This document shows, piece after piece, positions 1-9,087 of a stretch of DNA of 62,415 bases. The first letter of the stretch is position 1; every line of letters begins with the position of its first letter. Made by a program: the position numbers and the translations under genes. Source of the stretch: CAZRIE01 sp964600075 (GTDB taxonomy: Bacteria > Bacteroidota > Bacteroidia > Flavobacteriales > Flavobacteriaceae); the NCBI GenBank assembly GCA_964600075.1, contig CAZRIE010000013.1:1-62415 (forward strand), given 5' to 3'. The notes under the pieces are model-generated. The model worked only from the letters and a program-made list of their open reading frames with translations, made no database searches and was not told the origin of the DNA.

Positions 1-389
1 GACCAATGACCGCGTACGTAATCCGCAAAACCACCATGCCGGCCCACAATAGTACCCTCCCCTTTTGAGCATAGGTGATGTTGCCCATTCATACACTGCT
101 TACAGCTCATACACGATGACGAAAGCCATCCTAGCCCTACCTTGTCTCCAACGTTCACATTTTTAACTGCCGCTCCCGCTGCTACCACTTCTCCGATTAT
201 CTCATGCCCAGGAACAATCGGATATTGCGTCATTCCCCATTCATTATTTATCATGCTTAAATCAGAATGGCAAATGCCACAATAGGCAACTTTAATATCG
301 ACTTGTTCTGGCCCTAACTTATCTAATTCATAAGAATATGGTTCTAATTTTCCTTTTGGCTCTAAAGCCGCATACGCATTCACTTTCAT
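1..389 (-). CDS. Zinc-dependent alcohol dehydrogenase (cinnamyl-alcohol dehydrogenase/YahK type), 3' end outside window
   Basis: Only the N-terminal ~129 residues are present; the gene continues off the left edge. The start MKVNAYAAL at 387-389 fits the family. Catalytic zinc ligands are visible in YCGICHSD and in VPGHE. The four structural-zinc cysteines follow in the CMSCKQC...LC stretch. Members reduce aldehydes with NADPH in the cytoplasm; the substrate cannot be told from this fragment. It lies downstream of a GC-rich, hairpin-forming leader. The neighbouring sugar genes run in the same direction but about 230 bp away, so co-transcription is uncertain. Confidence 0.9.
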   Translation of the reverse strand, partial: MKVNAYAALEPKGKLEPYSYELDKLGPEQVDIKVAYCGICHSDLSMINNEWGMTQYPIVPGHEIIGEVVAAGAAVKNVNVGDKVGLGWLSSSCMSCKQCMNGQHHLCSKGEGTIVGRHGGFADYVRGHW

Positions 390-485
390 ATTAATTTTTT
401 TTAATTGTTTTCTTGAACCTTCATTTCTGATAAATGTAATGATTAACTCTTCGTTTAAGAGAACCATCTAAATAAACTATAAGGG

Positions 486-565
486 TTCCCAGCTAGCTAG
501 AGCACCTTTCTGCTCTTGTCCACACGGGTGAAGTTGGTAGAAGCCGAGACCAAAGCACTTCGAAT
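486..565. other. GC-rich hairpin-forming block in the leader of the alcohol dehydrogenase
   Basis: The 230 bp between the two flanking minus-strand genes hold no supportable ORF. They contain a compact GC-rich block with a GGGTTCCC palindrome, an AGCTAGCT palindrome and a 6-bp stem (AGAGCA at 499-504 with TGCTCT at 511-516). It stands out from the AT-rich sequence around it. It could be a structured leader RNA of the minus-strand dehydrogenase gene, or a terminator/attenuator region; no known riboswitch core was recognised. Confidence 0.3.
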
Positions 566-620
566 TATACATTAAACCTAACACACCAGTGGAAAAAGCG
601 TAAAAACTAACCTAAACCAC

Positions 621-1691
621 TTAACCCAATTTTTTTTGAACAACCTCCGCCATATAATCAAGGTTATCCAAAGCCTTTTGCGTAAAATTGAAAAGGCTTA
701 GGCAACGGTCTAGATTTTGGTTTTCATAGGCTACTTTATAGTAGATGTTATTATTTAAGTAGTCGGTCAATGCACGAATGCCGTGCAAAAATGGCATAAG
801 TATCGCACCCCAAGGTAGGGTGTCGATTTCCTTTTTTGATAAAAACGGTCCGTTTGCGCCTAATCCATCTACAAAAGCTTCAAAGAGGGTTTTTTCAAAG
901 GTTATTTTGTCGTGTTCTTGTTCATCTTCAGGGGCTGTGTTAACTATGGTTCGAACGGCATCTCCGAAATCGTAGAGAAAATACCCCCGCATTAGCGTAT
1001 CCAAATCAATAAGACAAAGCGCTTTTTTAGTATCCTTTGAGAAAAGAATATTATTCAGTTTGGTATCATTGTGGCAGACCCGGATTCGTAAATCGGATAG
1101 TTCTACCGATTCTAGCTTTCCTAAAACTTCACGCGCAAATTGTACAGCATCTTTTGCGATGTTAAGTTTTTTTGCGTCGGCAGTTTGCAAAGCAGCTTTA
1201 AACTGGTCTTTCCGCAGCTCAAGATTATGAAATTTCGGAATCGTATCTACATAATCATCCGTATTTGCTTGTTGAAGTAAAATATTGAACTTAGCGATAA
1301 TCTTGCCGGCTTCAAAGGCTACTTGAGGATCTTCTGTCGTGTTGTGGGCAGTACTTCCATCGATATAAGTCATCATACGCCAAAAAGCGGTTTCCCCATT
1401 TTGGTGTGCGTAGTAGCTCTCACCCGCTTGAGATTTGACCAAAGTTATTGCCCTATAATCCGAATCGTTAAGGTGCTGGAAAGCATTACGAACATTGTTC
1501 ATAAGACCCGAAACGTTCGTAAATACTTTATGGTTGACGCGCTGTAGAATGTATAACGGCCTTACCTCGTCTAAAACTAGAAAAGTATCATTGATGAAAC
1601 CATCGGTCAAGGGTTCGAACTCATAGCTTTTCTCCGCTATCCTAAAATTAGTTATTAGCTGATTGAGTGCGTTGTTGGTGTAGGTGCTCAT
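621..1691 (-). CDS. Phosphotransferase, N-acetylhexosamine 1-kinase (NahK)-like
   Basis: A 356-residue cytoplasmic kinase of the aminoglycoside-phosphotransferase fold. The catalytic loop is seen as CHNDTKLNNILF and the metal-binding aspartate in CLIDLDT, the arrangement found in NahK/homoserine-kinase-like sugar kinases. The start at 1691 (MSTYTN) was chosen over an upstream in-frame start at 1793. It gives a 4-bp ATGA overlap with the preceding nucleotidyltransferase and removes a basic, non-homologous-looking extension. In this family the kinase makes a hexosamine 1-phosphate, which the overlapping nucleotidyltransferase could activate. This coupling is inferred from the pairing; the exact sugar is unknown. 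Confidence 0.8.
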   Translation of the reverse strand: MSTYTNNALNQLITNFRIAEKSYEFEPLTDGFINDTFLVLDEVRPLYILQRVNHKVFTNVSGLMNNVRNAFQHLNDSDYRAITLVKSQAGESYYAHQNGETAFWRMMTYIDGSTAHNTTEDPQVAFEAGKIIAKFNILLQQANTDDYVDTIPKFHNLELRKDQFKAALQTADAKKLNIAKDAVQFAREVLGKLESVELSDLRIRVCHNDTKLNNILFSKDTKKALCLIDLDTLMRGYFLYDFGDAVRTIVNTAPEDEQEHDKITFEKTLFEAFVDGLGANGPFLSKKEIDTLPWGAILMPFLHGIRALTDYLNNNIYYKVAYENQNLDRCLSLFNFTQKALDNLDYMAEVVQKKLG

Positions 1692-2578
1692 TTGTTGGGC
1701 CAAAGTGGGGAAGTATACTTTCCGGCATCTGTTTTTTGCTGTAGGTCGGCTACCGCCTTTTCGCGGTCGCTGGCGTAGGTAACGCCGAACCAATCGCCGC
1801 CTGAGGGCACTACTTTTACCTCGATTTCACCTGCCTGTAGCATATCTTGGATTATTTTCGGAATGTAGAGTTCACTCTTAGCTCCCAAATCGGCATCGGC
1901 AAGAAAACCTCTGAAGTCGCTTTCTATCTTATCAAATATTGAAGGTTTACAGACCCAAAAATTCATGCTCACATGTTCATCGCCTGTATAGGTGTTTCCA
2001 GAGTCAAGATCAAGTACTTGGCCATCTTTAGGTTCCAATTTTAAGCGTTCATCTACCGAAACCAAATTATCGCCATCGACCTGACATACCCCACGCGAAA
2101 CCGAACCATGTTCTGAAAGTGTATTTTTTAAGGTATAGCCGACTAGGGCATAGGTATTGTCGTCTCTATGCGCCCGGGCGAAATCAGCTGCATTGGCATA
2201 AGCCGACTGCCCATAAAAGTCATCGGCGTTCAATACGACAAAAGGTCCATCTATTACATGTCTGGCCGTCCAGACCGCATGTGCAGTACCCCATGGCTTT
2301 TTTCGCTCACCTGAAAAAGTACATCCCTCCGGTAAATCCGTAATTTCTTGGGCCAGAACATCAAGTTTTATATTCGCCGGTAATCTGCTTCTTAGGTGGT
2401 TTTCCGCTAAAGAAACGTTTTCCTTTTTCGTTATTAAAACGATGTGATCAAAACCGTTTTTTATGGCGTCGTAAATGCCGAATTCCATTAAGAATTCTCC
2501 ATTTGGACCTAAATCATCGAATTGTTTCAATTTTCCATATCGGCTTCCGCTTCCGGCCGCCATTAAAAGTAAAGTCAT
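1688..2578 (-). CDS. Sugar-1-phosphate nucleotidyltransferase
   Basis: A 296-residue nucleotidyltransferase. The N-terminal signature MAAGSGSRYGKLKQ is a form of the GxGxR...K nucleotide-binding loop, and the metal aspartates are in VLNADDFYG. The family condenses a sugar 1-phosphate with an NTP to give an NDP-sugar and pyrophosphate. It is translationally coupled to the downstream NahK-like kinase by a 4-bp overlap, so the two probably act in sequence on a salvaged hexose or N-acetylhexosamine. There is no signal peptide, so it is cytoplasmic. A sulfatase gene starts divergently about 175 bp away. Confidence 0.85.
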   Translation of the reverse strand: MTLLLMAAGSGSRYGKLKQFDDLGPNGEFLMEFGIYDAIKNGFDHIVLITKKENVSLAENHLRSRLPANIKLDVLAQEITDLPEGCTFSGERKKPWGTAHAVWTARHVIDGPFVVLNADDFYGQSAYANAADFARAHRDDNTYALVGYTLKNTLSEHGSVSRGVCQVDGDNLVSVDERLKLEPKDGQVLDLDSGNTYTGDEHVSMNFWVCKPSIFDKIESDFRGFLADADLGAKSELYIPKIIQDMLQAGEIEVKVVPSGGDWFGVTYASDREKAVADLQQKTDAGKYTSPLWPNK

Positions 2579-2752
2579 GTTGTATTATTTATTTGGATGG
2601 CGCAAAAATAAGGTTTTGGAACCATATTATATCCGTTAGGCCCTCATACCTAACATTTTTTTGACATCGACCCCAATTGACTTCATAATAATTCTGTACA
2701 TTACAAAATGAAAGTTTGGGGTACTTCCCTAATTATAATGATAACAAGCCAT

Positions 2753-4354
2753 ATGAAAATAAAATATCTATTCCTCTTTTTGCTGTTTATTTCGCTCAGC
2801 GGTTTTGCCCAAAAAACGGAAAGACCTAACATTTTGGTCATCATTTTTGATGATGCCGGCCTAGATATGAGTGCTTATGGTAGTACGTATGTAAACACTC
2901 CCGGTTTCGATGCGATTGCAAAAGAAGGTGTTCTGTTCAATAGGGCCTATACCCCTAATGCCAAATGTGCCCCGTCGCGCGCATCGATAATAACCGGAAG
3001 AAATTCGTGGCAACTCGATGCCGCGGCCAACCATGTAATTTATTTCCCCTCGAAATTCAAGGCCTATCAAGAAGTACTGCTCGAGCATGGGTACACAACA
3101 GGGCATACCGCGAAGGGTTACGGCCCCGCAATTACCCGAACCGCTGATGGTAAGGAACGTCAAGTGATGGGGCCGGCTTTTAACGAAAAATCACTAGTGC
3201 CGGCTACTCCTGTTATTTCCAAAAATGATTACAGTGCCAATTTTAAGGCTTTTTTAGAAAAAGCGCCCGAGGGTCAACCATGGAGCTTTTGGGTCGGTAG
3301 CATCGAACCACATCGAGGGTATGAATACGGTTCCGGAAAAAAGTTGGGAGGCAAGACCGAAGATATGATCAGAGACTTTCCGCCCTATTGGCCCGATAAT
3401 GAAGTGACCCGGAACGACCTGCTCGACTATGCTTATGAAATAGAGGATACCGACAAGCATATCGTAAAGATTTTGGAGACTTTAAAGGAAAAGAATCAAT
3501 TGGAGAATACCTTGATCGTGGTTACCTCCGACCACGGTATGCCCTTTCCGAGGGTCAAGGGAGATCAATACGAAAATTCTAATCACATTCCCATGGCGAT
3601 GCTTTGGAGGGATAAAATGAAGGCCCCCGGCAGAACAGTTGACGATTACATTAGCTTTATCGACTTGGCACCGACCTTTTTTGAGGTTGCCGGTATAGAT
3701 TGGCAATCCTCTGGCATGCATCCTGCTACCGGAAAAAGTTTGATGAACATTATTACTTCGGAAAAATCAGGACAAATAGAGTCGGAACGTGACTATGTGC
3801 TTGTAGGCAAAGAAAGACACGATACAGGGCGGCCTGGAGATGTAGGCTATCCCATTCGGGGAATACATAAGAATAATATGCTGTATGTCAAGAACTATGA
3901 AATCGACAGATGGCCAAAGGGCAATCCGGAAACGGGATATCTGAATACCGATGGAAGCCCAACCAAAACCGAAATACTGAACTTAAGAAGAAACGGAGAC
4001 GCAACATTCTGGAAAATGAATTTCGGGAAACGCGTAGAAGAAGAACTATACGATACTGCAAAAGACCCTTTTTGTATGAACAACCTTGCGGCCGACCCTG
4101 ACTTTTCCAAAAAGAAAGAAGCTTTAAAAAATGAAATGGAATCAAAACTTTTAGCCCAGGGCGATTTACGTATGAGCGGTTACGGCCATTTGTATGAGAA
4201 GGCCCCTTTTGTCAACGGCAGAAATTTTCATGAAGAGTTTATAAACGGCAAGGACCCTAAGGCCGGCTGGGTAAACGAGAGCGATTTCGAACCATATCTT
4301 TTAGATGGCGATGGTAATGAATTGGAAAGTGCCAATGGCCCCATAAAAGATTGA
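2753..4354 (+). CDS. Exported sulfatase, heparan N-sulfatase (SGSH)-like
   Basis: 533 residues from the internal ATG at 2753, which gives a clean Sec signal peptide (MKIKYLFLFLLF...GFAQ); an upstream start at 2708 would bury it. The formylglycine motif is CAPSR with Cys72 as the residue to be converted, and calcium ligands are in the DDAG segment (Asp33/34). Later motifs include TSDHGMPF. Type I sulfatases hydrolyse sulfate esters or sulfamates in the periplasm; overall resemblance is to the SGSH-like group. Activity requires a formylglycine-generating enzyme encoded elsewhere. The genomic setting points to a sulfated polysaccharide or amino sugar, but the substrate is inferred only. Confidence 0.88.
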   Translation: MKIKYLFLFLLFISLSGFAQKTERPNILVIIFDDAGLDMSAYGSTYVNTPGFDAIAKEGVLFNRAYTPNAKCAPSRASIITGRNSWQLDAAANHVIYFPSKFKAYQEVLLEHGYTTGHTAKGYGPAITRTADGKERQVMGPAFNEKSLVPATPVISKNDYSANFKAFLEKAPEGQPWSFWVGSIEPHRGYEYGSGKKLGGKTEDMIRDFPPYWPDNEVTRNDLLDYAYEIEDTDKHIVKILETLKEKNQLENTLIVVTSDHGMPFPRVKGDQYENSNHIPMAMLWRDKMKAPGRTVDDYISFIDLAPTFFEVAGIDWQSSGMHPATGKSLMNIITSEKSGQIESERDYVLVGKERHDTGRPGDVGYPIRGIHKNNMLYVKNYEIDRWPKGNPETGYLNTDGSPTKTEILNLRRNGDATFWKMNFGKRVEEELYDTAKDPFCMNNLAADPDFSKKKEALKNEMESKLLAQGDLRMSGYGHLYEKAPFVNGRNFHEEFINGKDPKAGWVNESDFEPYLLDGDGNELESANGPIKD

Positions 4355-4674
4355 TTTAGTAAATAGTCTCTAAGCTACGTGTATTACAAATCCCCCCTTT
4401 ATGGTAAAAAAAACCATAAAAATATTGTCTTGTTCAATTTTTTCAAAAATTGTCCCTGCTCCTTAGGAGAGGGCTAGAGAGAGGGTTTTTTTGAGGTATT
4501 TCACACTTTTTATTGCTTCTTTGTTTGGGCCGACCACCCCTAACTCTCCCCAAATAAGGAACAGATTCGATGGGAATAGGAAGATTAGTGTAAGGTCTCT
4601 AAGCGCTAACCTGATTTTTATCATGTTTTTTGAGTAGTAGCCTATTTAAGTTTGTAGTTCACAAATTACAGCTT
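4355..4674. other. Intergenic region: AT-rich hairpins, degenerate repeat and hemN promoter
   Basis: No gene is supported here. The stretch holds a small TTTATGGT/ACCATAAA hairpin (4398-4420), a second AT-only palindrome at 4435-4452, and a degenerate CTCC...GGAG repeat near 4460-4490 of the type found in other intergenic spaces of this window. The Fnr-type promoter of hemN occupies its right end. A TTG at 4630 is in frame with hemN but lies upstream of the -7 element. Confidence 0.6.
4612..4654 (+). promoter_or_regulatory. Fnr-type box and -7 element of hemN
   Basis: Palindrome TGAT-TTTT-ATCA at 4612-4623, then 23 bp, then TAAGTTTG at 4647-4654, a perfect match to the Bacteroidota TAnnTTTG element. 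The ATG of hemN follows at 4675. The same box-to-element spacing recurs at three other loci in this window. Confidence 0.75.
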
Positions 4675-6036
4675 ATGTGTAGTCTCGTTCAGAAATACAA
4701 TATTCCCGGTCCACGCTATACCAGTTACCCCACTGTTCCGTACTGGGATATGGAAACTTTTTCAGGTAAAAAATGGGAAGCGACCCTTCAACAAAGTTTT
4801 GGCGAGAGTAACGCATCCGAAGGGATAAGTCTTTATATTCATCTTCCATTTTGCGAAAGCATGTGCACCTTCTGTGGGTGCCACAAGCGCATTACCAAAA
4901 GGCACGATTTAGAGAACCCGTACATCCGTTCGGTGCTCAAAGAATGGAAACTCTATTGCGATCTTTTCCCTGAAAAACCTATAATCAAAGAATTGCATCT
5001 GGGCGGTGGCACTCCGACCTTCTTTTCTCCTAAAAATTTAAAATGGCTTATTGACGGTATTTTCATGTTGGGAGAAAGGGCGGAAAACTATGAGTTCAGT
5101 TTTGAAGGTCATCCGAACAATACCACCAAGGAACATTTACAAGTTTTATTCGATGTTGGGTTTCGTCGGGTAAGTTATGGCGTTCAAGATTATAACGAGA
5201 CCGTTCAGAAAGCTATTCATCGTGTACAGCCTTTCGAGAACGTAAAAAATGTGACCGAATGGGCGCGGGAAATTGGTTATACTTCGATTGGACACGATAT
5301 TATTTTCGGACTCCCATTTCAAAAGCTAGAACATGTCGAAGAGACTATTTTAAAAACGAAAGACTTGATGCCCGACCGTTTGGCATTTTATAGCTACGCA
5401 CATGTACCTTGGTTAAAAGGTAATGGTCAAAGAGGATACAAAGATGCAGATTTGCCAACGGCGAATGAAAAACGCGGGCAATATGAGAAGGGGAAATTAC
5501 TCTTGGCTCAGGTTGGATATAGCGAGATAGGCATGGACCATTTTGCCTTGCCCACAGATAGCCTCTATCAATCGATGCAATCAGGAAGCTTACATCGTAA
5601 TTTTATGGGCTATAGCGCTTCAAAGACGCAATTGATGATCGGTTTGGGCGCATCTAGCATAAGTGATAGTTGGTATGGATTTGCTCAGAACGTTAAGAGT
5701 CTTGAAGAGTACCAGCATCTCGTTGAAAACGATGTGATTCCCATTTATAGGGGGCACATACTGACCGATGAAGACCAGATTGTCAGAGGGCATATCTTGA
5801 ATTTGATGTGTCGGCTAGAGACTTCTTGGGCCGATCAAGAAATGTATTTTGATGAAATGCTCGAGGTGGTTGCGAAACTGCGCGAATTAGAAAGTGACGG
5901 ATTGGTGGTTATTAATGAAAACCAAGTCAAAGTTACCGAAAAAGGGCGACCTTTTATTCGCAATATTTGTATGGCTTTCGACGTTTTACTACATAGAAAT
6001 GCACCGGAAACGAGATTGTTTTCAATGACGGTCTAA
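4675..6036 (+). CDS. hemN: Oxygen-independent coproporphyrinogen III oxidase
   Basis: A 453-residue radical-SAM enzyme that decarboxylates coproporphyrinogen III to protoporphyrinogen IX without oxygen. The [4Fe-4S]/SAM motif is CESMCTFCGC (Cys60, Cys64, Cys67, with the extra Cys69 typical of true HemN). The N-terminal YNIPGPRYTSYPTVPYW and LGGGTPTFF motifs are also those of HemN rather than HemW. The start at 4675 is favoured because it lies 21 bp after the -7 element, while the in-frame TTG at 4630 precedes it. The Fnr-type promoter fits low-oxygen haem supply for the cbb3 oxidase encoded at 21-25 kb. Confidence 0.95.
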   Translation: MCSLVQKYNIPGPRYTSYPTVPYWDMETFSGKKWEATLQQSFGESNASEGISLYIHLPFCESMCTFCGCHKRITKRHDLENPYIRSVLKEWKLYCDLFPEKPIIKELHLGGGTPTFFSPKNLKWLIDGIFMLGERAENYEFSFEGHPNNTTKEHLQVLFDVGFRRVSYGVQDYNETVQKAIHRVQPFENVKNVTEWAREIGYTSIGHDIIFGLPFQKLEHVEETILKTKDLMPDRLAFYSYAHVPWLKGNGQRGYKDADLPTANEKRGQYEKGKLLLAQVGYSEIGMDHFALPTDSLYQSMQSGSLHRNFMGYSASKTQLMIGLGASSISDSWYGFAQNVKSLEEYQHLVENDVIPIYRGHILTDEDQIVRGHILNLMCRLETSWADQEMYFDEMLEVVAKLRELESDGLVVINENQVKVTEKGRPFIRNICMAFDVLLHRNAPETRLFSMTV

Positions 6037-6172
6037 CTTATATAAAAACTAAAAATTAATTGCTCATGCCTTTAATCATTTCTCCTTTGGGGGGAAAGGG
6101 AAAGGAAAACAAACAAAACTAATGTGTAATTAATTTTTGAACTTAATTTAAAAATAGGAGCAAACTAAAAAA

Positions 6173-6197
6173 GATTCCAGCCTTCGCCGGAATGACA
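6173..6197. repeat. Dispersed palindromic repeat (GATTCC...GGAATGACA family)
   Basis: A GATTCC...CCGGAATGACA unit with imperfect inverted ends, sitting just before the universal stress gene. Related units are seen at 19678-19700, 21242-21264, 45936-45983 and 54467-54490. Confidence 0.6.
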
Positions 6198-6213
6198 TAA
6201 ACCTGAATTTATT

Positions 6214-7041
6214 ATGAAAAAGATAATTGTACCCTTAGATTTTTCCGAACAATCGGAATATGCTTTAAAAGTAGCAGCTTCCTTGGCCAAAAAACACGGA
6301 GCTGAGATATTGGCATTACACATGTTAGAGCTGAATCAGGCCATGATGACTTCGTCGGAAGGCTTTCACCCTGAACAGACCGTTTTCTTGATAAAAATGG
6401 CCGAAAAACGCTTTAAAGAATTTTTGGATAAGGACTATTTGAAGGGAATACAACTTACCCCTATTATAAAACACTACAAGGTGTTCAGCGAAGTGAACGA
6501 AATCGCGAAGGAAAACAAGGCCGAATTAATTGTCATGGGGTCGCATGGCACTGACGGCCTAAAGGAAATTTTCGTGGGCTCCAACGCCGAAAAAGTGGTT
6601 CGAAACGCTGAGATACCGGTTCTGGTCATTAAGAATGAAATGGACGATTTTAAGATTGATCGTTTAGTATTCGCTTGTGATTTTAAAGAGGAAAACCTCC
6701 CGGCCTTTAAAAGAGCTCAAGCCTTTGCCGAAATGTTATCTGCTGAAATTGATTTGGTCTATATCAATACACCGGGCGATAGTTTTTTAAATACCTCCGA
6801 CACTTATGAGCGGATCAATAAATTCCTTCATTTAGCGAATATTGGCCAGCAGGTCGAAATCTATAACGATTACACCGTAGAAAGGGGTATTCTGAACTAC
6901 AGTGAAAACAATAGTGCCGATGCTATTGCTATACCTACACATGGCCGTAAAGGGCTTTCCCATTTTTTTATGGGCAGTATCGGTGAAGATGTGGCGAACC
7001 ATTCTAAGATTCCTGTGGTGACATTCAAAATCGGTGATTGA
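6214..7041 (+). CDS. Universal stress protein, tandem UspA domains
   Basis: 275 residues with two UspA domains (about 1-145 and 147-275). Domain 1 starts KKIIVPLDFSE and has the ATP-binding loop GSHGTDGLKEIFVGS (G-2x-G-9x-G-S). Domain 2 keeps a related loop, PTHGRKGLSHFFMGS. Such tandem proteins are cytoplasmic, nucleotide-binding stress or dormancy factors. It lies 177 bp downstream of hemN on the same strand; no Fnr box was found directly in front of it, so it may depend on the hemN promoter. A strong terminator follows at 7162. Confidence 0.9.
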   Translation: MKKIIVPLDFSEQSEYALKVAASLAKKHGAEILALHMLELNQAMMTSSEGFHPEQTVFLIKMAEKRFKEFLDKDYLKGIQLTPIIKHYKVFSEVNEIAKENKAELIVMGSHGTDGLKEIFVGSNAEKVVRNAEIPVLVIKNEMDDFKIDRLVFACDFKEENLPAFKRAQAFAEMLSAEIDLVYINTPGDSFLNTSDTYERINKFLHLANIGQQVEIYNDYTVERGILNYSENNSADAIAIPTHGRKGLSHFFMGSIGEDVANHSKIPVVTFKIGD

Positions 7042-7161
7042 TACTTTTAGCGGCAGTTGATACAATAAACTCGTCTTGACTTGTTCTTTTAACTCCGAAA
7101 TTAGGGCATAAAAGCCTTCATTCTCGGTTCGAAACAACAACTCAAGATGACTCCACGAGGG

Positions 7162-7192
7162 GGAAACCGAATTTTTGGTTTCCTTTTTTTTT
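7162..7192 (+). terminator. Rho-independent terminator after the universal stress gene
   Basis: Perfect 7-bp stem GGAAACC/GGTTTCC (7162-7168 and 7177-7183) with an 8-nt loop, followed by nine T. It ends the hemN-usp unit and isolates it from the dehydratase genes. The rest of the 313-bp gap up to 7355 shows no ORF. Confidence 0.85.
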
Positions 7193-7354
7193 GTTTGAAT
7201 TTAGACGATTTTTTAGTGGCACTATCTACCTTAGGATAGTTGAGTTTAAGACTTTTTTATTACGATGGATGAGGTTTTTTTGAAATTTTAGTGCAAAACA
7301 CTAGGGTTTAACGATTTGGGTACGTATCGTATTAAACTGTTCATATCTTACATC

Positions 7355-8806
7355 ATGAAAAACACCAACAAAAAGGCACTTCACATTTCAAAAAGTCAGT
7401 CCGAAGAAAAAGAGAATCACGCTAAAAACCGAAGATCGTTTCTAAAAAAGGCAGGCTTGGGCGGTCTAAGTCTGGCCAGTTTTGCGACGGCCTCTGCACA
7501 TATCAGTGAAGACGTAGATTACCTTTCTCAAAACATCAATCGCAGCTCCAATCCCTCAGATTTAAAGATTACCGATATGCGTATCGCAGAGATTGGTGGC
7601 GATGTGGTCTTCAGAACTCCGATCGTACGCATCTATACCAATCAGGGTATCGTAGGGCATGGTGATGTTCGTGATGGAGCCGCCAAAGAATATGCGCTTT
7701 TCTTAAAAAGTAGGTTGTTGGGAGAAAACCCTTGTAATGTAGAACGGCTGTTCGGTATCATCAAACAGTTTGGTCACCATGGCCGTCAAGGCGGTGGAGT
7801 TTCAGGCGTAGAAATGGCGCTTTGGGATTTGGCCGGAAAAGCCTATGGTGTACCGGTTTATCAGATGTTGGGTGGAAAGTATCGGGATAAGGTACGTGTG
7901 TATTGTGACACGACGGTATCTAAAGACCCCGTAGAATATGCCAACCGAATGCAGGCCCGTATCGATCAAGGCTATACGGCCTTGAAAATGGATATTGGAA
8001 TCAATCTAATCAAAGATATACCTGGAGCCATTATCAATTCTCCGGACGCGCCCTATAATCCGTATAAACATGAGTATCGCAACTACCGTAATACCAAACA
8101 TCCGTTTACCCGGGTGCAGATTACGGATATGGGCATGGAAAAGCTAATGGAGTATTTAGATGTAATGCGGTCAAAAATTGGCTATGACATTCCAATGGGC
8201 ACCGATCACTGGGGGCATTTTGGCGTAAACGAGGCCATAAAGATTGCCAAGGCCGCGGAAAAGTATAATCTGGCCTATATTGAGGATATCATTCCATGGC
8301 AGATGACCGATCAATTGCGTGAGCTTACCCTATCGACAAGCACTCCCATACAGACGGGAGAGGATATATTCAGGTTGGAAGGCGGTTTTGAGGAATTGAT
8401 TACTACACGTTCCGTAGATATCGTACACCCAGACCCCAATACGGCAGGCGGTATTTTGGAAACCAAACGCATAGGAGATTATGCGTCTAAACACGGTATT
8501 GGGTTTATGCACCATCATGCCGCGGGCCCGGTGTCTTTCCTAGGGTGTGTGCATAGTGCGGCAGCCACTGAAAACTTTATGTGGTTGGAGCATCACGCAG
8601 TGGATAAAAAAGATTGGGAAAACCTAGTTACCGGTTTCGATGGGCCTATCGTTAAAGATGGCTATGTGACCGTTCCTGAAAAACCGGGTATCGGCGTAGA
8701 GCTTAACGAAGATATGGTTGAAAAGTATCTAATCGAAGGTGAAAAATTATTCGCGCCGACCCCCGAGTGGGACAAGATGCGTGCCAATGATCGGCTGTGG
8801 AGCTAA
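7355..8806 (+). CDS. Tat-exported enolase-superfamily sugar-acid dehydratase, copy 1
   Basis: 483 residues from the ATG at 7355 (an in-frame TTG at 7316 would add a non-signal extension). The N-terminus has a twin-arginine motif NRRSFLKKAG and a hydrophobic segment ending near ASAH, so export of the folded protein is expected. The rest is a mandelate racemase/muconate lactonising enzyme fold. It has candidate barrel metal ligands in GTDHWGHFG, YIEDIIPW and IQTGEDIF, and a catalytic-base region at DIVHPDPN and GFMHHHAAGPVSF. The family dehydrates or racemises aldonic/uronic acids in the cytoplasm, so a Tat signal is unusual. It is followed 281 bp later by a close paralogue. Confidence 0.85.
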   Translation: MKNTNKKALHISKSQSEEKENHAKNRRSFLKKAGLGGLSLASFATASAHISEDVDYLSQNINRSSNPSDLKITDMRIAEIGGDVVFRTPIVRIYTNQGIVGHGDVRDGAAKEYALFLKSRLLGENPCNVERLFGIIKQFGHHGRQGGGVSGVEMALWDLAGKAYGVPVYQMLGGKYRDKVRVYCDTTVSKDPVEYANRMQARIDQGYTALKMDIGINLIKDIPGAIINSPDAPYNPYKHEYRNYRNTKHPFTRVQITDMGMEKLMEYLDVMRSKIGYDIPMGTDHWGHFGVNEAIKIAKAAEKYNLAYIEDIIPWQMTDQLRELTLSTSTPIQTGEDIFRLEGGFEELITTRSVDIVHPDPNTAGGILETKRIGDYASKHGIGFMHHHAAGPVSFLGCVHSAAATENFMWLEHHAVDKKDWENLVTGFDGPIVKDGYVTVPEKPGIGVELNEDMVEKYLIEGEKLFAPTPEWDKMRANDRLWS

Positions 8807-9087
8807 AAAACCTTGAATGACGCAGTACTTTTCGCAGATGAGCAAGGGTATCGTCTCCTTTCGATTTTCTAGGGAAGTAATGTAATTTGGCTTCCGGAAG
8901 TTTCATGTTGAAACCTCCGGGAGTTTTATTTTTCTGCGCTTTAAGAGCCTGTTTTGACATAAACATAAGACGAATTTAATATGCCGATTTTTTTTAATGG
9001 CCAGTTTTGCGATTAATATAGTATTCTGTTGCGATTTTGGCCATAATTACTATAGCAGTCCAATTGTACAAACCAAAAAAATGTAAA

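Noticed and set aside
1692..1793. 34-codon N-terminal extension of the NahK-like kinase
   Set aside because: It lies inside the nucleotidyltransferase gene and is arginine-rich; the ATGA start fits better.
4630..4674. TTG start that would lengthen HemN by 15 residues
   Set aside because: It lies upstream of the -7 element and gives a non-homologous extension.
6214..7041. Separate Fnr-type promoter for the first universal stress gene
   Set aside because: The 177-bp leader was read and contains no TGAY-N4-RTCA palindrome.
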